A DNA stretch of 64,000 nt from Ciona intestinalis (taxonomy: Eukaryota; Chordata; Ascidiacea; Phlebobranchia; Cionidae): positions 4,182,939 through 4,246,938 of the forward strand of contig NC_020166.2 of NCBI RefSeq assembly GCF_000224145.3. The letters are read 5' to 3'. The translations under genes were made by a program, and so were the position numbers. Of this stretch, positions 51,210-63,200 are shown in pieces. Below the pieces are notes generated by a model. It was not told the origin of the DNA, made no database searches, and saw nothing but the letters and a program-made list of their open reading frames with translations. How positions within the stretch are numbered: position 1 is the stretch's first letter; the number at the start of each line of letters is the position of its first letter.

Positions 51210-54200
51210 CTGAATATATTTCAACTTTTATATGGAAGTTGATCGTATAGTTGTACAATTCAAGCATCAGAGTTCATTCCACAAACCAAGCAACCAAACC
51301 ATAACTCAAACAGAGTAAAATATTCTCACCCATCTCTAAGTTTATCGATATCAGCTGATGTTTTTGCAGCCATGGCAAGCTTTTCAGATACTTCAGTTGC
51401 TTTAGATTTTGTTTCATCAAGTGTTTCAATTAACTCAGTGTTGTCTAACATGTTTCCTGTAAGATACGGTGTAAGTTAAGATGTACAACAATCAATATTT
51501 CACTCTTAATCAAAATGAATTTGTTACATAAACGTAGAGTTGTTTTGGAAAAAAATAAATAGAAATTAAAACAGATACACTAAACTAAAAACAGCAACTT
51601 TTTGTTTAGCAGCAGAAAATACATAATTAAACTTGTGCAAAAAACACGAGGTAGAAACAACCTTTGGATGTTGCGAGTTCTCTAAGTAGGGAATCTTCCA
51701 AATCTTTCAACAACTTTTTATTTTCTGAGGTTTCCTGAATCAACCGTTCACGTTGTTCTTCTAACTCTTTTCTTTCGAACTTCACAATAACAGAGAGAAG
51801 TTGATCTGCAAAGTGGAAAATTAAACAAACTAATCAATTACTACTATCTTTGTTAAACAGTGAATATTGTCCATAATAACTGAAATTATATGCAGGAAAT
51901 TTTACTTTTACACAAAAAAACTTTTATATTGATTTTTTACAAGAACACAATTATAAATAAAACAAAACTGTTAAAAAAGTAGAATTGATGATGTTACAGT
52001 TTTTAAGACTATGTTATTTCCAATTGTAAGACACATGACTACATAGCAATGCTTCTAGTTGGAATTAATTCTTTCAGATAGGCAGTGTTAAATGAAGTTA
52101 ATATAATTAAGAAAAACAAAGTTCACCTTCCAGTCCTTTCAACGTGACTGTGTAGTTGATAATCATAGCTTTCCCAAACACAGCAGGTGAATATCTTGGG
52201 TTGGATAGTTTACTTGTGAGGTAGAGTTTAAAGTTTGAATCGTAATCTACCTCCTTGTCACCTTGAATAAATATAAAAAATGAAAGTAGGTATATTATCT
52301 CATGTCACCATGTAACTTGGAAGGAAGTATTGTGAGTTGACTGGAACAACCTGTGGGTGACCACAGAGTTGGAGCAACGGTTGTTAAGTGTATGGCTTAA
52401 GTGCACACACATATTTAACTTTAACAAGCTTTATTACAAAAAGAAAAAAACACAATTGTTAAAGCAGTTAACTAAATTACCAGAGTAGGCAAAATATGCA
52501 AAATATAAGAACCAAAAGACACAATTTTGACTGTACAAAAATTGTTTTAACAGTAATTTAACAAAGTAGTTTGTAAACACTAAATAGATTATATAACCAA
52601 CCAAGCACGACAAATTCTCTTCCTTGTCCTCCCTTCACATCCTTTTCAAGCACATTGTCAATAACAGGATCAATATATTCATCAACATCTTTAAACAGGA
52701 AAGGAAATCCATATTTAATCGCAAGTTCAAGTTGTTTCAAGAAATCTGGACTGTTGAATGATGATTCCTATAACACAAATATTAAAAATTGCAAAAAATC
52801 ATTTTTTATATTGTTATTGGTCAATAGAATGTTTATAGCTGTTTAATTATCACACCTACATTTTGCACAAATTTTCGCATTTGAAAATAAGAACAATTTA
52901 TAAACAAAATTTTGTCAGTTAAGATTTGAAACCTTGAGATTATTCTTCTCTTCTTTCTTCCGGATCCAACTAAGAGCTTGCTCCTGGGGATCAATACAGA
53001 GGGGGAAACGGGATGCTCTCGTGGTGAGGATGCCGTTCTGTATTGAAAGTTCATCTGGAGGAAGACCTGAAGACAAGAAACAAAACATTAATAATACTAA
53101 AATTATTTACATAACCAAGGTAAAACAAAACAATCATAAACATCTAATAACAACAGCATAATAACAGTTAAAGTGACATTAGCTGTTATTTTTAATTACC
53201 TTATACATCTATAAAATTATAAAGCTATATTGGTATTAGTTGAATAACATACAAACAAACATGCTATACATGCAAGCAGAATAAACTAAGATCCCTACCT
53301 TCAGATCCCCATTTACTGATTTCCACTTCATCTGTGAGCAAACTTTCAAGTTTAAATGGATCAGACAACGGAATTTTCCGTTGCGTTACATCTTTAACCC
53401 AATCTTCATACACCATGCTGTTTCTAAACTCCCAACTAAATGCCCCTTCATAGCTAAGGAAAGCTGATGAGATCAAACAATCTCCTAAAAGCCTGTAAAA
53501 ATGGCAGTTTAGTGATTGCGAGAAATGAGTAAGCACTTAGCTTCTTAGTTAATTATTGAAATACACAAGACTACCATAAAAAAATAATTATATGCATGTC
53601 ATTATTTGGAATGTTAAAAAGCAATAATCTTACCTAATGCGTCGTTTTTTTAATTCTTCCAGCTCAATATTCCATCTTACATTCTCTGAACCCAACCCAC
53701 TGATAAGTTTATCAGCCGCTCTCAATCTTCGCTCCATAATCTCAGCTTCCTCCTGAAGTTGTCTTTGTTCTGCTATTGCCTGATTAAACAAACATTTGTT
53801 AAAAAAATCTTTTTATCAACCTAATAACATTACACTCACGATAGTACAATAAAAGTAACCAAGAATAATGTTTAATTTGAAAGAAATTTATAAAATAAAG
53901 TTTAATTAAAAACCCATTGTGATAAATAGTTTTAATGTTTAATAAACATTTTAAATAACTCCTTTCATTCTAAACGTCAAATGTAATTATATGCCAATGA
54001 TACGGCAACTAAAGTAAAACATTTAATTTTAAAACTTAAGAACTATAATATAATTTACGGTTTATTATAATTTGATTTTAGTGAAGTAATTTGAGTCTTG
54101 AGATGTAAGAATTAAGATATTCTGAAATGATTATCACAAAGTACAACATCAACTGAAACAACTGCTTTAACAAAAAATAAATGGGCACAATCATGACCAT

Positions 54201-57200
54201 TAAAGAAAAATTAAAACTGCTAGCATAAAATTATAAAACTAATTTTATTTTTTTCATAAATGCATTGTTAACCAAAATATTGGATTGCATCATAAAAAGT
54301 TTCTAGTCAAAACACACACAACACACCTGTTCATATTTTAAGCCCAAAGCATTGAGTTCTTCTGATAAAGCAGCAAGTTCTTTGTTGATCTTGTCAAGCT
54401 CACGTTTCGATTGATGATAATTCCTTTCTAATCTTGCCACCTGTTTGAAAAATACAATTTACCATTTTAATAAACTTTATTTAACCCTGGCTACTTATCA
54501 ACCAAAGTACAGTCTACCCCGCTTAATCGGCCCATGTTTAATCGGACCACCCGCTTAATCGGACCGCTTTTAGCTGGTCCCGAATCTAAATACATTTTTA
54601 CGTACAATCTTCCCCAGTTAAACGGACCAATACCCCGCTTAAACGGACCATTTTCCCACCAAAAAATATTCTTTATCGACGATCGGAAGCAGACGCGTGC
54701 ACTATTTAGAGAGAAAAGGTGAGTATTTCTTTATCAACGATCGTGAGCAGACGCGTGCACTATTTAGAGAGAAAAAGCGAGTGTTTCTTTATCAATGATC
54801 GGGAGCAGACACGTGCACTATTTAGAGAGAAAGGGCGATGCAGGGGCCGGATTATACCGAACTTTGTTCACCCCGCATAATCGGACCACCCGCTTAATTG
54901 GACCAGTTTGGCATGGTCCCGATGTGCTTAATCGGACCAGTTTGGCATGGTCCCGATGTGGTTCGATTAAGCGGGGACCAGTTTGGCATGGTCCCACCCG
55001 GACCAGTTTGGCATGGTCCCACCCGCTTAATCGGACCAGTTTGGCATGGTCCCGATGTGGTTCGATTAAGCGGGGTTGACTGTACAAGAAAATATTAAAC
55101 TCTTAAAATTGAATATTTGTTTAGACAATTCACCTTTTCACGTTTTGGTTTAATTTCGCGAGCTACTTCACAATAACCCATCACCGCTTCCACAAACTTC
55201 ATCATCCCGTGACCGGCAGTGGAGATGCTCTTCATCTCGGGAAGACTCACTCCGAGATTTTTAAGAAAGCCTTTCACTGTTCGTGTCTGATGGAAATGCA
55301 TACCAAATAAGAAAAAAAAAAAAAAAATTCGACTATGATTAAAAAGTGCAGCAGTTTATGGAAGCAATCTGTTACAAAGTTGGTTCGGATCTCTTTAGGT
55401 TATAAAAAGCGAAAACTGATGAAAATTTTGTTAATGGAGGATGAGATGTTAAACCTGGTTAGACCCGATGGCATCAACATCCATCTCCATCAAACTTTTC
55501 AAGAAGTTTCCTTCTGACATCATCGCTTTCGCCGTTTTCCATGAAATTTCTCGATAACCTTTCATCACGAGGATACATTCACAAATAGTCTGTACAGCTT
55601 TCGGTGGTTTCGCAAATGACCTGTGAAGTTGTCAATATTGAAATATACTAACCATAAACCACCTACTGTTGATTATCTTCTTTTTGTTTCACTAAATAAT
55701 TAAAACAGCATGAATGTAACATAAAGGAAACAATATTCATTTGACTACACAACCAGGGAACACAATAATGCTTTAAAGAAAAATTCTTCTAATCTTCTAA
55801 ATTTATATCATATATTTTTTACCTAATTTCAGTGACATCAGATTTATCAAGATCTTGCAAGGCAAGACGAGCAGCTTCAAGGGCAGGCATAGCTTCAGCG
55901 AGTGATTCCTCTGCATCTTTCTTCTCAACTGCTATCACCTAATAGATCAAAATAAATATTGTGAAAATGAATGGACAGTCACTATAAGTTTATTTCTGTT
56001 TTGAAAGCAGATTTATTACCAAAGCAGTATTTTAAAGTTTATATATGCATAAGAATTTAAATATATCATTAGTCATTAAAATTGACAAATCAAACCAATC
56101 TAAAATTTTTTAAAGCAAAATAATGTTTTATTAACTAAATTGGGTCATTCGAGTTTCCCTAACATGAATTCACTTAAACGATAAATCAACTTTATACAAC
56201 CTTGTTCTGCTCTTCAATCTCTGTAGCTTTTGCCGACGCAAGTTCCTTCTTTTCAGTTGCTGTTTGTGTTTTGATTGTGATGTCACTGAGAAGAACTTCA
56301 CAAGCTTCTGTTTTCTCAGTCACTGCCACCNTGATGGTTAATATTTGTTAATTGCCTGGTAAAATGTGGTTTACTGGTGCCTTGGTTTACATTTAATGTG
56401 TAAGACCATTTTATTGTATTTTCAATAACAGATGAATGGCTAAACAAGGTAAAAATATCAAAAAGAATAATAATTATTCGTTTTAATGTATTTGATTTGA
56501 AACAATATATTATTGTTCCCCTTACTTTCTGCACAGCAAGTTTTTTGTTGAGTTCGTTTAGTTGTTCTGTTGCTTCAGATAATTTCTGCAGGCCACCATC
56601 CAATCTTTCACACATCTTCAATATTTCTTGATCTTTCTTATCCAGCAATCCATTGTAACTTTAACCAAGTAGTTAATATGTCATCAAATATAAGCAATCT
56701 TGTACAAATACACACTTCAAAAAAAGTTAACCAATATAGTTTCACTACATTGTACAATATTAATATTACTTCAACCAAAACTGTGAAATACAAACAATTG
56801 TATTATTTACCTGTTGATGAAATCAAGATAGTTTTTGGGCGTGACATAATTGTTTCTTCTCAGTTTTTGAGCAAACAGCTTGCTGTAGTTGCCAACAGAT
56901 TGATGAGCAAACACGATGTGACCAACAACCTGATTTTAAAACAAGATCACCATATGAAGAANNNNNNNNNNNNNNNNNNNNNNNNNNNNNNNNNNNNNNN
57001 NNNNNNNNNNNTATTACGAAATAGTGAGGATTCACACGTGGATTTATTGCATCATAATAGCGTTTGTTTGGCCTGGCAATTGATTAAGACATAATAGCAA
57101 TTCACACGTTGATTATTTGCGTCATAATAGCGGTTGTCCCCTTGATTATTTAGCCTGCAGTTGCTTGAAAACAGGTTGGATATTTGCCTTTTCGCGTATG

Positions 57201-60200
57201 CGCATTAAAGTATCTATAGTTTGCAAAAATTATACTTTGCACACGCGAAAGCAACGCCTCGATTTAAAAAAAAATCACTGACAGCAAGGGAGCATAGCTA
57301 GCTCGTCATCGGAAAAAATAATTTATTCAAAACATGTATTTTATTACATTCGAAATATTCTATAGAAATTTCCATCAGTTGCAAAACACATCTAACTGAA
57401 AATACGTTAATCGCCGGCCTCACTTCCAAGGTCTCACAATCTTTATCGCGTCCGCCGATCAAACAGTATTGCCGCTACGCGTTTCTGAAGTCACATGGAC
57501 GATGTGTGTTATTCAGCTTTTTAAGCACAGGAAACAAAAACAACTGCGAAGTTTGCCCGATCAAGATTATTGCTAAATAACAAATATCTGCCGATTATAA
57601 TAACCCTGAAACCTAAATAAAGGCCATTATACCTGGCGCAAATATGCAGCGTCTTTCGAAAGAAAGTCGTAGTTAGTATTGAATATTTATTTTCAATAAG
57701 GGTACCCTGGATTTTCGAAAGTTAGGCACATTTGGGCCGCGGGCCACACTATCATGTAAGACCGGAAACTGTCTGCGGGCCGCTCAAAATCCCGTCGCGG
57801 GCCGGATCTGGCCCGCGGGCCGTAAGTTGCCCGCCCCTGCTTTAGGTTATAAAAAGCGAAAACTGATGAAAATTTTGTTAATGGAGGATGAGATGTTAAA
57901 CCTGGTTAGACCCGATGGCATCAACATCCATCTCCATCAAACTTTTCAAGAAGTTTCCTTCTGACATCATCGCTTTCGCCGTTTTCCATGAAATTTCTCG
58001 ATAACCTTTCATCACGAGGATACATTCACAAATAGTCTGTACAGCTTTCGGTGGTTTCGCAAATGACCTGTGAAGTTGTGAATATTGAAATATACTAACC
58101 ATAAACCACCTACTGTTGATTATCTTCTTTTTGTTTAACTAAATAATCAAAACAGCATGAATTTAACATAAAGGAAACAATAATCATTTAACTACACAGC
58201 TAGGAAAACACACAATGATCCTTTTCTGTAATCTTCTAAATTTATATCATATATTTTTTACCTAATCTCAGTGACATCAGATTTATCAAGATCTTGCAAG
58301 GCAAGACGAGCAGCTTCAAGGGCAGGCATAGCTTCAGCGAGTGATTCTTCCGCATCTTTCTTCTCAACTGCTATTACCTATTAGAGAAAAATAAAAGTTC
58401 AAACTTTATATTAAGACTTGAGCTACCAAACTGGGTATATTGTGAAAATGCATGGACACTCACTTTAAGTTTATTTCTGTTTTGGAAGCGGATATTTACC
58501 AAAACAGTATTTTTACGTATACATTAGTGCGAGAAATCAAATATATCATTAGTCAGTAAAATCGACAAAATAAACCAATCTTAAATTTTTAAAAAACAAA
58601 ACAATGTTAAATTATTTAAATTGTATCATTCGAGTTTCTCCAACGAGAATCAACCTAAAATAAATCAACTTTACACAACCTTGTTCTGCTCTTCAATCTC
58701 TGTAGCTTTTGCCGACGCAAGTTCCTTCTTTTCAGTTGCTGTTTGTGTTTTGATTGTGATGTCACTGAGAAGAACTTCACAAGCTTCTGTTTTCTCAGTC
58801 ACTGCCACCTTGATTTTAATATTTGTTAATTTCAGGGTAAAATATAGCATGGTTTGCTGGTGCCTTGGTTTACATTGATTATGTAAGACCATTTGAGTAT
58901 TGCTTTTCCACTACAAAAAGTTACATTAGCAAACAAACAAATTCATCAAACTGTGGGTAAACAAGGTAGAAACAGTCAAGAAGAATTGTATTTTTTAATT
59001 TTGATGTATTTGATTTAAAACAATGTATTATTGTTCCCCTTACTTTCTGCACAGCAAGTTTTTTGTTGAGTTCATTCAGTTGTTCTGTTGCTTCAGATAA
59101 TTTCTGCAGACCACCGTCCAATCTTTCACACATCTTCAATATTTCTTGATCTTTCTTATCCAGCAATCCATTGTAACTATAACCAAGTAGTTTATATGTC
59201 ATCAAATATAAGCAATCTTGTACAAATACACACTTCAAAAAAAGTTAACCGCTTTATTACATTGTACAATATTGATAATGCTTCAACCAAAACTGTGAAA
59301 TACAAACAATTGTATTATTCACCTGTTGATGAAATCAAGATAATTTTTGGGCGTGACATAATTGTTTCTTCTCAGTTTTTGAGCAAACAGCTTGCTGTAG
59401 TTGCCAACAGATTGATGAGCAAACACGATGTGACCAACAACCTGATTTTAAAACAAGATCACAATATGAAGAAACCAAACAGCCTGAAACCTAGTTCTTT
59501 AATACTCAACACTGATTGTTAAACAGTGACAGCTACATTTAATAAATTTTACAGACAAATGTTCTGCTGTAATTACTACAAAGCATAATATTATCCAATA
59601 ACTTTATCAAAGGTGTTATATAAAGTTGCTAAAATTATTAAATTATGTTAATTTCTAATTGGTAAACCAATGAGAAACTCCAAAAATGAATTACTATATA
59701 CTTGAAAATATATATGACTTACATGATCGACATGTTCCTCAGGTATCATTTGATTTTCACCGAGGAATGAAGTGGCGACAGCGAACAAAGCTTGTTCGGG
59801 CCACGGCATGAACCAATCAATTACTGTGTTGTTAACCATGCCAGGAAAGTTACGGCATCTGCAAGTCACATACATACTAGTTAGGCCAGTGTACCTTAGC
59901 ATATAGTGATAAAATATCAGCAGAACTACTTGTTACAGGGGTTTGATGCATCAGTGTTTAAGTATAAAAACTACAATGGCAAAAATACTTTAGAAAGCAT
60001 TGACATAATTAACATTGTTAACTGGAGATTATAAAAATAGATTGACTTTAAACCAACCTGACACGCAACTGGTCACCAACAGGAGACATAGCCAGCACAA
60101 TATGCAAATTATCTCGACACTTGGTAACAAAGTATTGCCATATAGATTCCTTTGCTGGACCAAACCTGTAAAACAAGTGTTAGTATAAATAAACAATATA

Positions 60201-63200
60201 CCTGAATAGATAAAAACATATAAGTCTGTATGGGAGTTACTTGGTGAGGTGATAAATTATGATTAATTTTTTTCCCAAACTGATAATATTTAATATTGCA
60301 AGGGGGCAGAAATAGGAATTACATTAATCTGTACAGATTATAAACTATTTTTAAGAAAACATGTCATAGGAACATCTTAATCTGAAGATTATTTTAAACC
60401 AACCCATTCTTTGAAGCTTCATCTCTCACTGATCCAATGATGGCTTCTTTCTCATCATCAGCGAACAATGCCGGTACCATTCCTGACGTCAACATATTGT
60501 TGATCAACTCAAGGAATCCTTCCTCTGCCACATGAGAGTCGGTAAAAAGGAAAACTGTCTTCTTGTTCTCAATACCAAGTTTGTTGTAAAGAATCTGTTT
60601 TGGTTTTAGGTTGTTAAAACAGGGTACAGTTTTTACAAAATTAAGTATATGTAGGAACACATGTATAAATAAATTTTAAACCAGCAGTTTCATTACACAA
60701 AAAATGCCCCACTGTCAAAAAAACAGAGTTATACATGTGGTAACTTGTAACCCATGTTGTAACAAATGATGTTGTCCTGCAGGGTTATTAAGTTATATTT
60801 ACTAATTTACATGCAAATACATGGTAATCAAAATATATCAAAAAAATTCAAACTTAATACACACTTTAAGATCTTCTCTAAATGCCAACTCATCATAACC
60901 ACGACTCAATGCAATTTCAAAAACATCGCATCCAGCAGAAAATGAAGCTAACTTGGTTAAGCTCTGTTTGCCAGAACCACCAACACCAACCAACAAACTA
61001 TGTCCATGGTCCATTCGTATGACACGATGTATTCGTGTAAGATGATCTGGTTCAACATAAAAACTGGTAAATGTCATAGGATTTGGCATCTACATTCCAT
61101 GAATCTACCGTATGGTACTTACAACTACAAGCAGATTAACTTTAAGAATGAAATTACATTGTATCTTCTAGTGCACTAAATAATAGCAAATAATTTGCAG
61201 AAAGTAGAATACCTAAAGCATCTTCAAACAGAACGAGGTTCATGGCTGTATGATCCTCATTGTATTCTTCCAAGATTTCTTGAAACAAAGCTTTTGCTGC
61301 ATCAAAATCTTGAACATCTTCGTATAATCGTGGTTCAGATTCCTATTTATGCAAACAGACGTAGTAAACTGATTTCTTTTTCATGAAAGTTGAACATAAC
61401 ATGATACAAATATAGGTTACTGGAGTTATCATAATTTTTAGATTCTTTATCATTTATATTATGGTTGGCATGAAAAACCTCAAACAGTATTACACAGACG
61501 TAATGTTACCTACTATAAACGTGATTCATACAGTTTATACAAACTAAAAAATGCATAACATCAGCTATTTGCCAAAGTTCTTGTCAAAGCAATTACAGTG
61601 AGCGATCTTGTACAAAGAAATCCATTGCTGTATATTGTCATTAATTTTGACTACAGAAATAATGTGATTATAAATCATAATCTAAGTTACGAAACAGTAC
61701 ATGTGATATGTATATAAAACATAAAAACATAGTCGTAAAACATTTCTTAACTACCTGCATTGCTGTTCGATAATCACCAAACAAACACGGATCTCTGCTG
61801 ACAAAACTTTCAATTTTAGGGAAGTTTTCTTCAACAAGTTTTTGTATTAGAGCTTGCGTGGTTGCTTTGTCCTTTTCATCGATCAATCGATCGTGAAAGA
61901 CCCGAAGACATTCATTTCTCCACAAACGAATAAAGTTTTCAAGTTTTGGGAAGCGTTCAGGTGTAGAAGTGCATATTCCCTGGAAGAAAAGAAATGTAAT
62001 TTGTAAAATTTATAATTATTTTTATATCTTATCTTTATTATTAAAGTTGACAAACTAGTATCTATACCACCAAGTAAAATGACTCTCACAAACATATCTT
62101 TCAAAAGACATTCAAAATAGTATTTTAATTGTAGGCAAATGTTTTAATTCAAACCTGATAAACTCTGGACAGATCTCTGAGGTTGAAGATGTAATGGAAC
62201 TTGGATGGAGTTGGTGGAAGATCATTGACGATGTTCTTGTACAACTCAAGTGTGTTTCTGTATTATGAGATGGACAGACTTAAAAATGATGTTTTGTTTT
62301 ATTCTATTAATATAAATACAAAACATAGAAACTAGAGCAAATGAAAGCTTCATTAATTTGTATCCAGGATAAATAAACGTGATACCAATGTTTAAGTTGC
62401 ATCATGCAGTCATACAATGCAAATTATATCTAGATAATTTTTAATTATAAATCCTGTTAATTAATTTCAGATAAACTTCAAAGCTATGGCCAAGAGAATA
62501 TTTCTTTCTGCGACTTACGTAGTAACACGTTGAACACAACCCTGGATTTCTTCACTGAAAGGAATAGTGTGGCCTTCAAGTATTGAGTTGTAAATTTTAA
62601 GCAAAGATTCATGAGCTGGGAACGTCATGTTGAAAACACTGAACAGCGATAAAAATCGAGGATCCACCTAAAGTCATTTGTTGCGAAGTTATAGCTTGAT
62701 GTCTCAAAAAATAATTTCATTTTAACTGATGTATTTAAAATGTGCTAAAAATAGGCACATGTACTAAACAACTCACCTCATTCCTACCACCACCAGCCTT
62801 GCCCATGGCTGCCACATAACTGAGATCACGTAAGTATTTATAATAAAGCTCCTTTCCTCTGTCATACATTCCACCTTTCTCAAGAAGAAGTTTTAACAAA
62901 GCAATTGGTTGTTGGGTTCCGTATGTATCAACCTGAAACATGTAATTTACATCATTAGCATTTGGGCCTGACCTGAACATTATATATTTGTGGTGCAGCA
63001 ACATTTGAGTTACTTTAGAAACATTTTTTCTACATGTTTATGTAGTAGACAACTGTTTTATTTAAAAGTTGGTATCCAAAATGGTAAACATTACCATAGT
63101 TTAGTTTTACCAACTTTGGCAATATAGGAAGACAGTAATAAAACATTAAATATGCATGGTTTGGCACATAAAGTGTAATTAGATATTCAACCAACATTTG

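Larger units (their letters stand above)
54510..55082. mobile_element. Non-autonomous pogo/Tigger-like element with internal tandem repeats
   Basis: 573 bp bounded by inverted repeats (cagtctaccccgcttaatcg at the left, complement of cagtcaaccccgcttaatcg at the right) and by TA target duplications at 54508-54509 and 55083-55084. The phrase cgcttaatcggacca recurs inside. There are two internal arrays: about three 58-bp units at 54668-54840, and repeats of ggaccagtttggcatggtcc at 54898-55050. Small open frames here are products of the repeats, not genes. It sits in a DNAH10 intron about 50 bp from exon 55134-55286. Confidence 0.85.
51330..55286 (-). other. DNAH10: DNAH10 AAA5, distal stalk helix and part of the microtubule-binding domain
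   Basis: Exons 51330-51456, 51662-51805, 52127-52261, 52602-52767, 52933-53066, 53299-53492, 53634-53779, 54327-54440 and 55134-55286. They encode the second stalk helix ([20 protein letters not shown]) followed by AAA5 ([20 protein letters not shown]), then the strut ([20 protein letters not shown]) that buttresses the stalk, and the linker into AAA6. Exon 55134-55286 carries the second half of the microtubule-binding domain. Confidence 0.9.

Noticed and set aside
54892..55077. CRISPR-like spacing of a 20-bp palindromic repeat
   Set aside because: Eukaryotic intron, very short repetitive spacers, no cas genes; it is internal to a transposable element.
54534..55098. Overlapping open frames on both strands with repeated peptides
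   Set aside because: They are translations of the tandem repeats inside the pogo-like element and match no protein family.
55455..59441. A genuine 221-residue duplication of the DNAH10 stalk
   Set aside because: Exon differences are synonymous, introns vary as alleles would, a placeholder gap lies between the copies, and a doubled stalk helix with half a microtubule-binding domain would not fold. Kept as an assembly question.
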